Assembly (NCBI GenBank): GCA_030065575.1
Contig: JASJDZ010000020.1
Location: 1 to 37,556 of the forward strand
DNA from: Acidimicrobiia bacterium
GTDB taxonomy: Bacteria; Actinomycetota; Acidimicrobiia; Spongiisociales; UBA5794
DNA: 37,556 nt
Direction: 5' to 3'
Shown: piece after piece, positions 29,511-37,556 of the stretch
How the letters are laid out: each line of letters opens with the position of its first letter
Numbering within the stretch: position 1 is the first letter of the stretch
Notes under the pieces: generated by a model
Database searches by the model: none
What the model saw: only the letters and a program-made list of their open reading frames with translations
What the model was told of the DNA's origin: nothing
Translations under genes and position numbers: made by a program

Positions 29511-29986
29511 CAGTAGCCTCCCCCCAGTTTGGTGTGATCCCAGGTGATGACCTTGACAGGTTCGACCACGACGGCGGTGTTCTTCGCTGCGAACCGACCG
29601 AAGGCTGATTGCATGGCCTCCCTGTCGAGGGTCATCGGGGTGTCGTTGATCATCGGGTACTTGGCAGCTAGTGCCCCGTAGATCGACACCACATAATCAG
29701 GGTCGGCCACGAGCCGGCCCCGGCCCTTGATCATCACCCCTTTCAGCTGCGAGTACTCGTCCCCGGTTTCGACGAGCACAGTCAGGTTGGGGTTGCGGGT
29801 GAGGTTCACGATCTTCTGCGACTTCGTGAAGGAGCGGAACACAACCATGTCGTCCTCTATCACGTACCACATGGGGGCGAGGTGCGGCCAGCCGTCGGCG
29901 CCCTGGGTAGCGACCTGGAGGACGGTGTTGGCTGCGAGGAACTCTCGGACCTCTTCGGGGGTCATACTCGTGTCTTTGCGTGCCAT
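29510..29986 (-). CDS. pyridoxamine 5'-phosphate oxidase-like, F420/FMN split-barrel protein
   Basis: The 158-residue protein has the split-barrel signature: VLQVATQGADGWPHLAPMWYVIEDDMVVFRSFTKSQKIVNLTRNPNLTVLVE (seen in blocks from about residue 22 to 73), then GVMIKGRGRLV. The PPOX/FDOR superfamily binds FMN or F420, and the Actinobacteria have many of the F420 type, so an F420-dependent reductase or an F420-binding protein is plausible. The cofactor cannot be settled by eye. It is the first gene of a minus-strand pair with the OB-fold protein and is divergent from panB. The intervening 29987-30114 holds both promoters, but I see no convincing boxes there. Confidence 0.9.
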   Translation of the reverse strand: MARKDTSMTPEEVREFLAANTVLQVATQGADGWPHLAPMWYVIEDDMVVFRSFTKSQKIVNLTRNPNLTVLVETGDEYSQLKGVMIKGRGRLVADPDYVVSIYGALAAKYPMINDTPMTLDREAMQSAFGRFAAKNTAVVVEPVKVITWDHTKLGGGY

Positions 29987-30114
29987 GAGAGCAACTTAGC
30001 CGGGTGCCGCCGCAGAGCCTGCTCGCGCCGGGTAGGGTTCTTGCCCCCAATACGCCGAGCACACAAGGCCAGAGACCATCGTCCAACCCGCGCGGTGGGC
30101 AGAAGGGACCTGAC

Positions 30115-31017
30115 ATGAAGAAGATCACTGCACCCGCCATCAAGGCTCGCAAGGGTGGCGAGAAGATCACGATGATCACCGCCTATGACGAGCCGTCGGC
30201 TCGCATTGCCGACCGAGCCGGAGCCGACATCATCCTCGTCGGTGATTCCGTCGCGAACGTGGTGTTGGGTCGCGAGGACACCCTGGCGATGACCGTTGAC
30301 GAGATGGTCTATCACACGGCGGCAGTCATGACCGCTGAGCCGTCGTCACTCGTGGTGGGGGATATGCCCTGGCTCAGCTACCACACCACTCCCGAGAATG
30401 CCGTCGACAACGCCGGTCGCTTGGTCCGGGATGGGGGAGCGGGTGCGGTCAAGCTCGAAGGTGGCCGCAAGCGCCTCGATGTGGTCAATGCCGTGCTCGA
30501 TGCCGAGATCCCTGTGATGGGCCACCTCGGACTGACCCCACAATCGGTGCACGCCATGGGTGGCTATCGGGTGCAGGGCAAGCAAGCGGCGGCTGCCTAT
30601 GAGTTGATCACCGATGCCCGAGCGCTGGCCGAAGCAGGGGTCTTTGCCATCGTGCTCGAAGGTGTTCCCGACGTGCTTGCTGAGATGGTGACGGCGGAGA
30701 TTGCCGTGCCCACGATCGGCATCGGGGCCGGGGCCGGCTGTGACGGCCAGGTGCTCGTCTTCCACGATGTGCTCGGGCTCCACGACAAGCGCACCGCTAA
30801 GTTCGTCCGCCAGTACGCCAACATTGCCGACGTGGCGGTGGAGGCCCTCGAGCGCTTCTTCGCCGATGTTCGCTCCGGCTCTTTCCCCGGCGACGACGAG
30901 ACGTATCACATGCCCGAGGAATCTGCCGAGATCCTCCGCGAGCTCAACTCGGGTGACCTCGGTGGCGCCGGCCTCGCCACCGACAGCTTCCTCGCAGACG
31001 AGGCGATGGAGCAGTAG
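30115..31017 (+). CDS. panB: 3-methyl-2-oxobutanoate hydroxymethyltransferase
   Basis: The 300-residue enzyme transfers a hydroxymethyl group from methylene-tetrahydrofolate to 2-oxoisovalerate, the first step of pantothenate synthesis. Family blocks are ITMITAYDEPSARIADRAG, ILVGDSVANVVLG (metal Asp), AVKLEGG (catalytic region), PVMGHLGLTPQS and IGIGAGAGCDGQVLV. The ATG at 30115 has AGAAGGGA seven bases before it; a longer reading from 30004 lacks the family start and runs through the promoter region. No panC or panD is in the window. The intergenic repeat element begins just after the stop. Confidence 0.95.
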   Translation: MKKITAPAIKARKGGEKITMITAYDEPSARIADRAGADIILVGDSVANVVLGREDTLAMTVDEMVYHTAAVMTAEPSSLVVGDMPWLSYHTTPENAVDNAGRLVRDGGAGAVKLEGGRKRLDVVNAVLDAEIPVMGHLGLTPQSVHAMGGYRVQGKQAAAAYELITDARALAEAGVFAIVLEGVPDVLAEMVTAEIAVPTIGIGAGAGCDGQVLVFHDVLGLHDKRTAKFVRQYANIADVAVEALERFFADVRSGSFPGDDETYHMPEESAEILRELNSGDLGGAGLATDSFLADEAMEQ

Positions 31018-31023
31018 CGCCGA

Positions 31024-31140
31024 ATCCACTTCGTGGATGCGGCGAATCCCTCCGGGATTCGTTGGAGCAACGGCTGCGCCGTTCCTCCCTGGTTTTGGCG
31101 TACACCAGGCCCATATGTGGGCCGGAGATCCGCCGAAACG
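31024..31140 (+). repeat. composite palindromic intergenic repeat
   Basis: Right after panB come four hairpins in a row: ATCCAC-ttc-GTGGAT (31024-31038), CGAATCCC-tcc-GGGATTCG (31043-31061), AACGGC-tgc-GCCGTT (31069-31083) and a larger palindrome (31091-31140) with GGTTTTGGCG and CGCCGAAACG arms around GGCCCATATGTGGGCC. The 30 bp at 31035-31064 recur exactly at 37527-37556. The last palindrome matches the reverse complement of 5715-5764. The unit is a multi-module dispersed repeat; it may also act as panB terminator. Smaller hairpins continue to 31215. Confidence 0.85.
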
Positions 31141-31238
31141 GGAGGAGGGTGCGGCGGCTTTGGGCCGCAGACGGTCCCTCCCAGTTACCACTACTGGAGA
31201 CTGGGGGAGTTCCCCCATGGGCGGGGTTGCGGTGCGGA

Positions 31239-31255
31239 CATACGTTTGACGTATG
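31239..31255 (+). promoter_or_regulatory. start-codon hairpin and -10 box of the giant membrane-protein gene
   Basis: CATACG-tttga-CGTATG (31239-31255) is a perfect 6-bp hairpin whose right arm contains the ATG (31253-31255). TACGTT (31241-31246) fits the TANNNT -10 pattern and ends exactly six bases before the A of the ATG, the spacing of a leaderless transcript. There is no Shine-Dalgarno in the gap. If the transcript is leaderless the dyad acts at DNA level, as an operator. If it has a leader, the hairpin would hide the start codon. Confidence 0.4.
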
Positions 31256-34200
31256 GCACAGTCTGACTCACCGAAGCGGAACGGAGATCTGGATCCGGTC
31301 GTCGACTTCCTGGGAGAGGCACTCGACGCTGGATTCCTGAGCGACGAGCTGGCAACTTCGCTCTACTACTTCCGGATGGATCAGCTGGCTGCGCCGGTCC
31401 CGCAGCTGGAGCCAGGGCCGGTGTCAACACCCGCAGCCCCGGAGCCGCCCCCATCTCCTCGCCCGATTGCGGCGACGGTGGTCGACCTCGCCCCGGCTCC
31501 AGCGGTCGCCCCTCCACCCCCCGCCCCACAGCCTCCCGCCCCACAGCCTCCCGCCCCACAGCCTCCCGCCCCACAGCCTCCCGCGCCGGAGCCTCCGACC
31601 CCCAAGCCCGTTCCCGTGCCGAAGCCACGCCCCTCCCTGGCCGAGGCTTGGGCCCGGTTTGCGCGTATCCGCAGCAAGAAGCTCTGGGGGGCCTTTACCG
31701 CCGACTTCGCCGCCAATACGCTCACCTATCTCGGGGTGCTGCTCTCGATCATCGTGATCTACGTCTTCTTCGCGTTCGGTTACTTCGGGGAGACCATCGA
31801 CGACCAGCACAAGCACTTCCGCCCCCTCGTCGAGATCGGTGTCGTCGCCTTCTTCCTCGGCCTTGCCTGGGTCCTGCGACACCGCAGCGGCATCCCACAG
31901 ACGGCTACGGCCATCGAGGTGATCGGCATCATCCTCATCCCGATCATGATCTCGGCCTCGTTTCGCGATGGCTGCACGCCCGGGTACCGGCCGTGGTGCC
32001 TCCCTCCCGACGTAGACGGCCCCGCCCGGTGGGCTGCCTACGGTGTTGCCGGACTGATCAGTACCGCCATCTACTACTTCTATGCCCGGCGCCGCACCAT
32101 CTACACCTATCTCGTTGGGCCGATGTTGTGGACCAGCCTGGGTGCGTTTGCGCTCTATCTCGAGGATGGCATCCCCGTGCTCCGTCGTGGCGAGCTCTGG
32201 ACCCTCGACTCCTTCACCAAGGACGGCATCTCGGCCACGCAGCTCATTGCGGTCCTCGCAGCCATTGCAGTGAGCATGGCCGTCGCCGCTCGCTTCCGCC
32301 AGACGCGGCCCGGTGAGTTGCTGGCCGTTCCCGTCCTCCGCTCCGGTGTCTTCTTCACGCCGTTCGTGCTCGCTGTATCACTGGTCTTCGCCTACAACGA
32401 CGCGGTGAGTCGCGGTGTCGCCACACCGAGCCTGACCGATCTGGCCTGGCCCAACGTTGTTGCTACCGCCATCGCTGCTGTGATCTTCGCCATCGCGAGC
32501 AACTCAGCCTTTGCGTGGGAGGGCCTCGGAAGACGGCTTCGTCGCGACACCGTCCTGGTCCTCCAGGTTGCGGCCTACCTATCACTAGCGGCTTCCTGGT
32601 TGCTCACCGCCGGGTTCGGCGTTTCCCCGGCCTGGTTGGGGGCGGGTCTCGTCGGCTACGCGGTCGTAGTTGCCTTGCTTGATCGATTCATCATTGGGCC
32701 CGACATTGCTGCCGTCTGGATCGTCCGCACGTCTCTCGCCGTCGCCGGAGCGCTGTCCCTGCTCGCTCCCGGTGCCACCATCGCCGCCTGGGGCTCGGTA
32801 GGGGTTGCAGCAGTGCTGCGTTCGGCCTTCCCAGCCATCGCCGCTCAGGTCAACCCGTTTGTGCCGGAGCCCGAGAAGGATGATGAACGGCGCCTCCTGC
32901 TCGCTCTGCCGCTCCTGGTGACGGTCGGTGCCGGCGCCGGTCGCCTGGGTTGGCCGGACACCACTTCGCTGGTGCTGCTGGCGGCGGCAGCGTTGCTCGC
33001 GGCAGCAAAGCTGCTTCCCCATCGCCTGGCCGATCTCCGTTCACTCTGCGGGATGCCGGCAGCTACGACCGGGCTCGGTGCTTTCGGTATCGAGACTTGG
33101 CGGCAGGCCGAAGGTCTCGGCCTCGACCCCTACGCCTTCTCCGGCTTCCTGGTTGCGCTTGCCATAATTGCCGGACTCGCCGAGATCCCGACTGTCGCCC
33201 GCAGCGGTGCCGTCGTCGGGCTTCTCGGTACAGCCGCCATGGTTGCCCTGCGCGAGTACTTCGGCAGCGGTGCCTGGGAGACGGCCTGGATCGACACTTC
33301 GATCCTCGGTGCCCTGGGGCTTGCCCTGGTCGCGATATCGCTGGCCGCAACGCGCAACATGCTGTTCTTCGGTGCCCTCGGTCATGGACTTGTTGTTGCC
33401 GCAGTGGTTCGCTCGTGTTGGTTTGAAGAGACAGCCATCCTGGGTCTGACGGTCCTGGTCGCAGTGCACATTGCCGAAGCCGTGAACATCGAACTCGGTC
33501 GCGATGGGCTGATTCCTCGCCTCGCGCAAGGCAATTCACTGGGTCTCGCCGTGCCGACTCTGGTGGTGACAACCGCCCTGGTCCCGCTCACGCTCCTCAT
33601 CGGGCGACAGGTTCCTTTCATCGCCGACGAGCGTCCCCGCTTCGGCCCGGTGTTGGCGGCTCTCTCCTGGGTCTACTTCGTCGGAGGGCTGCAGCGCATC
33701 GAGCGGGCACGCCGGATCGCTATCCCGTTTGCGTATGCGGCCGGCTTTGCCGCCATCGCCGTCAGCGCCCCGTCGATTCTGGCGCTGCAGCTGACTACCG
33801 CCTCGGCGACTGTGCTCACTGCGGCGCTTGCCGTGTTCCTCGACCGCCCCTACGCAACCATGCCGTCGTGGATGCTGGCCGTGGCCACTCTGCTCTTGAC
33901 CGCCTACCGATCGGGTGTCCCCGGTGCTGATCTCTATCTCGTGCTCCACTCCGCGGCAGCACTGTTGGTGTTGGGCCCGGCTATCCGCAACTGGGCGCAC
34001 CGGACCGCAGGAGGTCTCGCCTCGCCCTGGCTGGTGCCGCCTGTGTACCTCGGCATGCTGCTGCTTCCGATGTCGCTGGCGATGGCTATCGCCGACGGCG
34101 GATGGATTGCGTGGGTTGCACTGTCGACCGGTGCGAGCTTCACGATCCTCGGCATCGTGACCAGAGCAGGGGGAGTAGCGATGGAGGTCGCAGCTGCGGT

Positions 34201-36496
34201 GTCGATCGCTTATGCCTCCGTGCTCTACGACAACGGGTGGGCGCATCCCTTTGACCAGCCGCTCGTGTGGCTGCCGCTGGCAGGCGGGTTCATCGGAATC
34301 GCGTCACTGCTCCCCGGGAAACGAAGCTGGCGCTTGCTCCAGGACCCCGCACCGGGGCTCATCGTCTCCGCCCTCGGATTGGCGGTGCTTTCCGCCATCT
34401 ACAGCCAAGGCGCCGGTGTGCTCGACCTGGCGCTCGCCGGCGGCGCGGTGCTGCTAGCCGCCGTCGCCCTAGTTCGCACCGAGGCGCAATGGCTCGTGGC
34501 CGCCGGGATCACATTCGTTGCCGCCGGGCTGGTGGCGGGCGACTATTGGGCGCCGCTGTCGACCCTGGTTGCCTCGGTCGTCACGGCGGTTGTCGCCGAC
34601 AGGATGCGAGATACTGCCAACGCTCCTTTGCTGCGGATCGCCACAACCCTCGGCGCCGGCGCCACATTCGGTCTCACCGGGGTTTGGCTCGATTGGACGG
34701 CAGCCGACCTCGTCGTCATTGCCGGTCTCGGGGCCGCCGCTACGGTCACCGCCGCCGTCGCTCTCACCATCGCTACGTCATTGAGTCAGCGGGTCCTGGT
34801 GTGGACGATGCCGGCGCACCTGCTCGGGCAGGGGCTGGTCATCACCTCATATGTCGCAGGGGTCAACCAGCTCGATGGAGCCCTTCCATTCGGTCTGGCG
34901 ACTCTTCTCGTGCTGCTCGAGGCCCTCGCCGCCGGTGTTATTGGCACCGTCCGGCGCTGGGAGGGCGATGTTGCGGGCTCGGCCCTTCTCCTCGCGCTCG
35001 CCTACATCCTCTTCGGCCTATGGCAGGACTGGGATGTTTCCGAGGTCATCGGCTACACCGCGACGCTCGGGGTAGCGATGTCCGTCGCTGCAGTGATCGG
35101 GTTCTTCATTGGTCGGATGCCGCCGCGGGCCCGGCTGTGGCGCGCCCCCGTGTTGGGACTCGGACAGATCGCCCTTGGAGCTGTCATCGCAGTCGCTGCA
35201 GAGGAGTTCGTCCCCTCGGTTGCTTGCGGGATCAGCTTCGCAGTCCTCAGCTTCGAGGCAACTCTCGCCGGTATCGCCGGAACGATCATGCGCCATCGTG
35301 TTGTGATCGCAGGTTCGGCTGTCCTCGCCGCGGCCGCCTATGGCACCGTCCCGCAATGGCTACTCATGAGCGAGATGGAATTCATCGGACTGACTGCCGT
35401 CGCTGCAGCCTTGCTTGGTGTGGCGGCCACCATCGTCACGAGGACGGGTCGGGGGCGGTTGGCACTATGGATGGCGCCGCTCCACGGCCTCGCTCTTGCC
35501 GCCATTGCCGCCATTGCCGCCAAGGCCTTCGAAGGCGGGTCAGATTGGCAGGCAATGTGGATTCTGGCGGCGACTGCTCTAGGTCTCGGGTGCTACATCG
35601 CGGCCAATGCGGCGGCGGCTCCTGCTGAATGGAGCCTGCGCGCAATCAGCGCCCTTTCTCTGCTCGGCTCGGCTTCACTTGCCATCGCAGCTGAGGTGAT
35701 GCGAGGCGGCGAGGCTTTCGGCGTCATGCTCACGGTTGCCGGGTTGGGTGTTGTTGCTGCGCTCACCGCAGGGCTGCTCGCCGGCACAGAACTGCCCTGG
35801 CGGCACGAGGCAGCGATATTGGGACTGGGGCTGCTCGCCGTCCCCGTGATTGCTGCCGCCGGATTGTTCGGGGAGCTGAGCGGTGAGGTGGGCACCCTGC
35901 TGATCATCGCAGGCTCCGGGCTCATCGCATACGGTCTGTTGGCTCGAGACCTGCTCTACGTCGAGGCCGGCATGGTGGTGTGGCTCGGAGCGTTGATGAT
36001 CCTCGTCAACAACAGGATGGAGCTCACGCTGCACGCTGCCGTCGCCATCGCCAGTGTCACACTGCTGGCGACCGTCGAATTGGAGCGCCATCGCCGGCGT
36101 CTCGCCGAGCAGGACATTCCCGAAGGGCTTCACCACCTCGAGTGGATCTTGATGCTGTCACCGCTGGTGCTGGCGGCCGCGGACATGTTCGAGAACCTGT
36201 GGTTCGGTCTTGTCCTGTTTGCCGAGGGCTTGCTGCTCACCGCTTGGGGTGCGATCACCGGGGTACGGCGTCGGGCTCTCCTCGGGGTTGGTGCGATGGT
36301 CGGCGCAATCCTCCTGTCGGTGATCATTCCGGCCCTGCACGGCGTCGGCGCCGGTTTGACCGGCGAGACCTGGCTGATCATCGGCGCAATCTCAGCCACG
36401 GTGTTCATCATCACCGGCTCCGCCATTGAACGTAGTCGTCATGCAATCGGGCGACGACTCGCCCGTCTCGAAGAGATTCTGGAGCACTGGGAATGA
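31253..36496 (+). CDS. giant polytopic membrane protein, SCO7613-like
   Basis: The 1747-residue protein opens with a soluble helical segment (about 1-45, DPVVDFLGEALDAGFLSDELATSLYYFRM), then a Pro/Ala-rich linker (about 50-130) and a basic stretch. From about residue 155 to the end it is almost entirely hydrophobic helices, several dozen by eye, separated by short loops. The tail is basic (ERSRHAIGRRLARLEEILEHWE). Size and layout resemble actinobacterial proteins annotated as SCO7613 C-terminal domain-containing membrane proteins, of no known function. No catalytic motif or charged pore pattern was recognised. Its TGA overlaps the ATG of the PrsW gene, so the two are made together. A plain reading is a large membrane scaffold or transporter; the PrsW link suggests regulated proteolysis. 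Confidence 0.85.
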   Translation: MAQSDSPKRNGDLDPVVDFLGEALDAGFLSDELATSLYYFRMDQLAAPVPQLEPGPVSTPAAPEPPPSPRPIAATVVDLAPAPAVAPPPPAPQPPAPQPPAPQPPAPQPPAPEPPTPKPVPVPKPRPSLAEAWARFARIRSKKLWGAFTADFAANTLTYLGVLLSIIVIYVFFAFGYFGETIDDQHKHFRPLVEIGVVAFFLGLAWVLRHRSGIPQTATAIEVIGIILIPIMISASFRDGCTPGYRPWCLPPDVDGPARWAAYGVAGLISTAIYYFYARRRTIYTYLVGPMLWTSLGAFALYLEDGIPVLRRGELWTLDSFTKDGISATQLIAVLAAIAVSMAVAARFRQTRPGELLAVPVLRSGVFFTPFVLAVSLVFAYNDAVSRGVATPSLTDLAWPNVVATAIAAVIFAIASNSAFAWEGLGRRLRRDTVLVLQVAAYLSLAASWLLTAGFGVSPAWLGAGLVGYAVVVALLDRFIIGPDIAAVWIVRTSLAVAGALSLLAPGATIAAWGSVGVAAVLRSAFPAIAAQVNPFVPEPEKDDERRLLLALPLLVTVGAGAGRLGWPDTTSLVLLAAAALLAAAKLLPHRLADLRSLCGMPAATTGLGAFGIETWRQAEGLGLDPYAFSGFLVALAIIAGLAEIPTVARSGAVVGLLGTAAMVALREYFGSGAWETAWIDTSILGALGLALVAISLAATRNMLFFGALGHGLVVAAVVRSCWFEETAILGLTVLVAVHIAEAVNIELGRDGLIPRLAQGNSLGLAVPTLVVTTALVPLTLLIGRQVPFIADERPRFGPVLAALSWVYFVGGLQRIERARRIAIPFAYAAGFAAIAVSAPSILALQLTTASATVLTAALAVFLDRPYATMPSWMLAVATLLLTAYRSGVPGADLYLVLHSAAALLVLGPAIRNWAHRTAGGLASPWLVPPVYLGMLLLPMSLAMAIADGGWIAWVALSTGASFTILGIVTRAGGVAMEVAAAVSIAYASVLYDNGWAHPFDQPLVWLPLAGGFIGIASLLPGKRSWRLLQDPAPGLIVSALGLAVLSAIYSQGAGVLDLALAGGAVLLAAVALVRTEAQWLVAAGITFVAAGLVAGDYWAPLSTLVASVVTAVVADRMRDTANAPLLRIATTLGAGATFGLTGVWLDWTAADLVVIAGLGAAATVTAAVALTIATSLSQRVLVWTMPAHLLGQGLVITSYVAGVNQLDGALPFGLATLLVLLEALAAGVIGTVRRWEGDVAGSALLLALAYILFGLWQDWDVSEVIGYTATLGVAMSVAAVIGFFIGRMPPRARLWRAPVLGLGQIALGAVIAVAAEEFVPSVACGISFAVLSFEATLAGIAGTIMRHRVVIAGSAVLAAAAYGTVPQWLLMSEMEFIGLTAVAAALLGVAATIVTRTGRGRLALWMAPLHGLALAAIAAIAAKAFEGGSDWQAMWILAATALGLGCYIAANAAAAPAEWSLRAISALSLLGSASLAIAAEVMRGGEAFGVMLTVAGLGVVAALTAGLLAGTELPWRHEAAILGLGLLAVPVIAAAGLFGELSGEVGTLLIIAGSGLIAYGLLARDLLYVEAGMVVWLGALMILVNNRMELTLHAAVAIASVTLLATVELERHRRRLAEQDIPEGLHHLEWILMLSPLVLAAADMFENLWFGLVLFAEGLLLTAWGAITGVRRRALLGVGAMVGAILLSVIIPALHGVGAGLTGETWLIIGAISATVFIITGSAIERSRHAIGRRLARLEEILEHWE
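31521..31595 (+). repeat. 15-bp tandem repeat in the proline-rich linker
   Basis: Four exact copies of CCGCCCCACAGCCTC (31521-31580) and a fifth with three changes (31581-31595) encode repeated PPAPQ. Copy number can vary without changing the reading frame, so linker length is probably polymorphic between strains. Confidence 0.95.
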
Positions 36497-37512
36497 AGCG
36501 CTTTGTCTCTGCCGCACTGTTCGGTGTCCTGACGATTCTCGCCACTGTGCTCTCGCTGGTGATGCGGGATCCCAACCTCGAGCTGCTGATGGTTGTCGCG
36601 ATCGGAGCTCCAACAACCGTCTTCTTAGCTGTGCGCGGACTCGCCGATCCCGATCGGGACGGGCGTTCACCCTGGTTCTCCCTCGTGCTTGGAGCCACGG
36701 TGGTGCCCGCCGTTGTGCTCGCTTGCCATGGCTTGTTCGTCGCTGTCGGCTACGGCCTCGTGATGCCGCTGGTCGACCCGGTCCGCGAGCTGTGGGAGCA
36801 ACTGCGAGCAGATCCTGACCTGTTCCGCGTGCTCACCTCTGGCTGGGCTCTCGTGCTAATCGTTGATCTGGCCATCATCGCCCCCCTCGCCGAGGAGACC
36901 ACAAAGCCCCTCGCCGCGCTGGTGCGACGTCCCCGTACCGCAAGGGATGCGTTCCTGTTCGGAGCTGCCGCCGGTACCGGCTTCGCCATGATCGAAAATG
37001 TCCTCTACTCGAGCGGATGGTTCTACGGGTCGCTAGCGGGGTGGCCACCGGTAGCAGTGCTGCGGATGCTCGGTGCCGGCCTTCACGCCTTCTGCGCCGG
37101 TCTCGTCGCCTGGGGGGTGTTCCAGTTGCGCACCGGAGAGAGCAGACGCTGGCGATACTTCTGGATGTCGTTGTGGGTGGCGCTCACCACTCACGGGCTG
37201 TGGAACGGCTCGGTTGCTGTTGCCGTGGTACTTGCTACGGCACGGGAGACAGCAGGCCTGCGGGGACGCTACGACGCTTACGCCTGGGGTGTTGTTCTCT
37301 TTGTGTTGCTGGCCGCGCTTGGGGTCATCATCCTCGGCGCATTGCTGTCCGCAGCGCGACAGATCGGCAAGGGCAGGAACCCGATGCAAGGGCTGTTGAC
37401 AACGGACGCACGCTCGCCACGACGGATCGCCGCCTGGGGGCTGGTCTCCAGCGTCTTCCTCATCCCGGCCACGATCCTCATCCTGGTCTTCCCCCACGTG
37501 ATCGCTCTCTAG
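36493..37512 (+). CDS. PrsW family intramembrane metalloprotease
   Basis: The 339-residue membrane protein has the conserved PrsW motifs inside predicted helices: APLAEETTK (130-138, Glu134/Glu135), GFAMIENVLY (163-172, Glu168), LHAFCAGLVAWG (197-208, His198) and HGLWN (234-238, His234). These residues form the proposed active site of the PrsW/CPBP-like protease group. PrsW of Bacillus subtilis makes the first cut in anti-sigma factor RsiW, releasing a sigma factor in response to envelope stress. No anti-sigma factor is visible here. The gene starts in the overlap ATGA with the giant membrane-protein gene, so that protein is a possible partner, substrate or regulator. The repeat at 37527 follows its stop. 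Confidence 0.93.
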   Translation: MKRFVSAALFGVLTILATVLSLVMRDPNLELLMVVAIGAPTTVFLAVRGLADPDRDGRSPWFSLVLGATVVPAVVLACHGLFVAVGYGLVMPLVDPVRELWEQLRADPDLFRVLTSGWALVLIVDLAIIAPLAEETTKPLAALVRRPRTARDAFLFGAAAGTGFAMIENVLYSSGWFYGSLAGWPPVAVLRMLGAGLHAFCAGLVAWGVFQLRTGESRRWRYFWMSLWVALTTHGLWNGSVAVAVVLATARETAGLRGRYDAYAWGVVLFVLLAALGVIILGALLSAARQIGKGRNPMQGLLTTDARSPRRIAAWGLVSSVFLIPATILILVFPHVIAL

Positions 37513-37526
37513 CTGCCTCCTCTTCG

Positions 37527-37556
37527 GGATGCGGCGAATCCCTCCGGGATTCGTTG
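37527..37556 (+). repeat. composite intergenic repeat, second copy (cut by window edge)
   Basis: This is identical over all 30 bp to 31035-31064, including the CGAATCCC-tcc-GGGATTCG hairpin, and stops only because the window ends. It starts 14 bp after the PrsW stop; the first copy starts 17 bp after the panB stop. Both copies therefore sit at gene 3' ends in the same orientation. Confidence 0.9.

Noticed and set aside
30346-31218. 290-codon minus-strand frame antisense to panB and the repeat element
   Set aside because: It mixes antisense panB codons with the palindromic repeat. The FGG..AHIWA part is translated repeat, not a protein domain.
34267-35628. 453-codon plus-strand frame inside the giant membrane-protein gene
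   Set aside because: It is Arg/His/Pro-rich, as expected for an off-frame reading of hydrophobic helices, and overlaps a much better supported gene.

Overview
The window is a high-GC chromosomal segment, tightly packed, with many ATGA, GTGA and TGATG stop/start overlaps. The gene content fits an actinobacterium: a PadR regulator coupled to inositol-3-phosphate synthase, a deazaflavin-type nitroreductase, an F420/FMN split-barrel protein, a cis-prenyltransferase resembling mycobacterial Rv1086 near a hemolysin III protein, an SCO7613-like giant membrane protein, and SLH repeats with paired cysteines. A deep lineage such as Acidimicrobiia is my guess, not something the sequence proves. I saw no rRNA, tRNA, CRISPR array, transposase or integrase.

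Layout. 1-3404 (minus): a DASS/SLC13 anion transporter translationally coupled to a receiver + cyclic-nucleotide-binding + histidine-kinase protein. 3405-5790: an operator-like region with three CCTAA boxes at exact 11-bp spacing, a small secreted HEXXH protein, and a lipoprotein gene bracketed by an exact 33-bp direct repeat, then a strong hairpin and a palindromic repeat. 5788-8930: hemolysin III, tandem-GNAT acetyltransferase, cis-prenyltransferase and TetR. 9037-17670: one 8.6-kb gene (23 percent of the window) for a sortase-type surface protein with nine DUF11-like units, twelve SdrD-B-like units and an LPNTG signal. 17636-18727: a deazaflavin nitroreductase-like gene, then a gene-poor stretch with four spaced dyad sites and a hairpin-rich segment ending in a terminator-like structure. 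18728-20600: pyrE, a PH-like membrane protein and endonuclease IV, all coupled by GTGA. 20660-22299 (minus): padR-ino1 with a palindrome over the padR promoter. 22409-25571: a VanW protein and a VanY-like/SLH protein; the VanW gene's 3' end recurs after the second gene. 25618-31017: CorC-like protein, small membrane protein, GNAT, FMN reductase, an OB-fold membrane protein with a split-barrel partner, and panB. 31018-37556: an intergenic repeat element, a 1747-residue polytopic membrane protein coupled to a PrsW protease, and a second copy of the repeat at the window edge.

Together the genes point to envelope biology: lipid-carrier synthesis, peptidoglycan trimming, two different surface-anchoring signals (LPXTG and SLH), a lipoprotein, a secreted putative protease and an intramembrane protease. 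Housekeeping genes (pyrE, nfo, panB, ino1) are interspersed.

The least expected signals are the two cases where a downstream gene is followed by a copy of the upstream gene's 3' end, the VanY-like protein with Glu where the last zinc-ligand His is expected, the phased operators at 3502-3540 and 18335-18437, and the giant membrane protein/PrsW pair.
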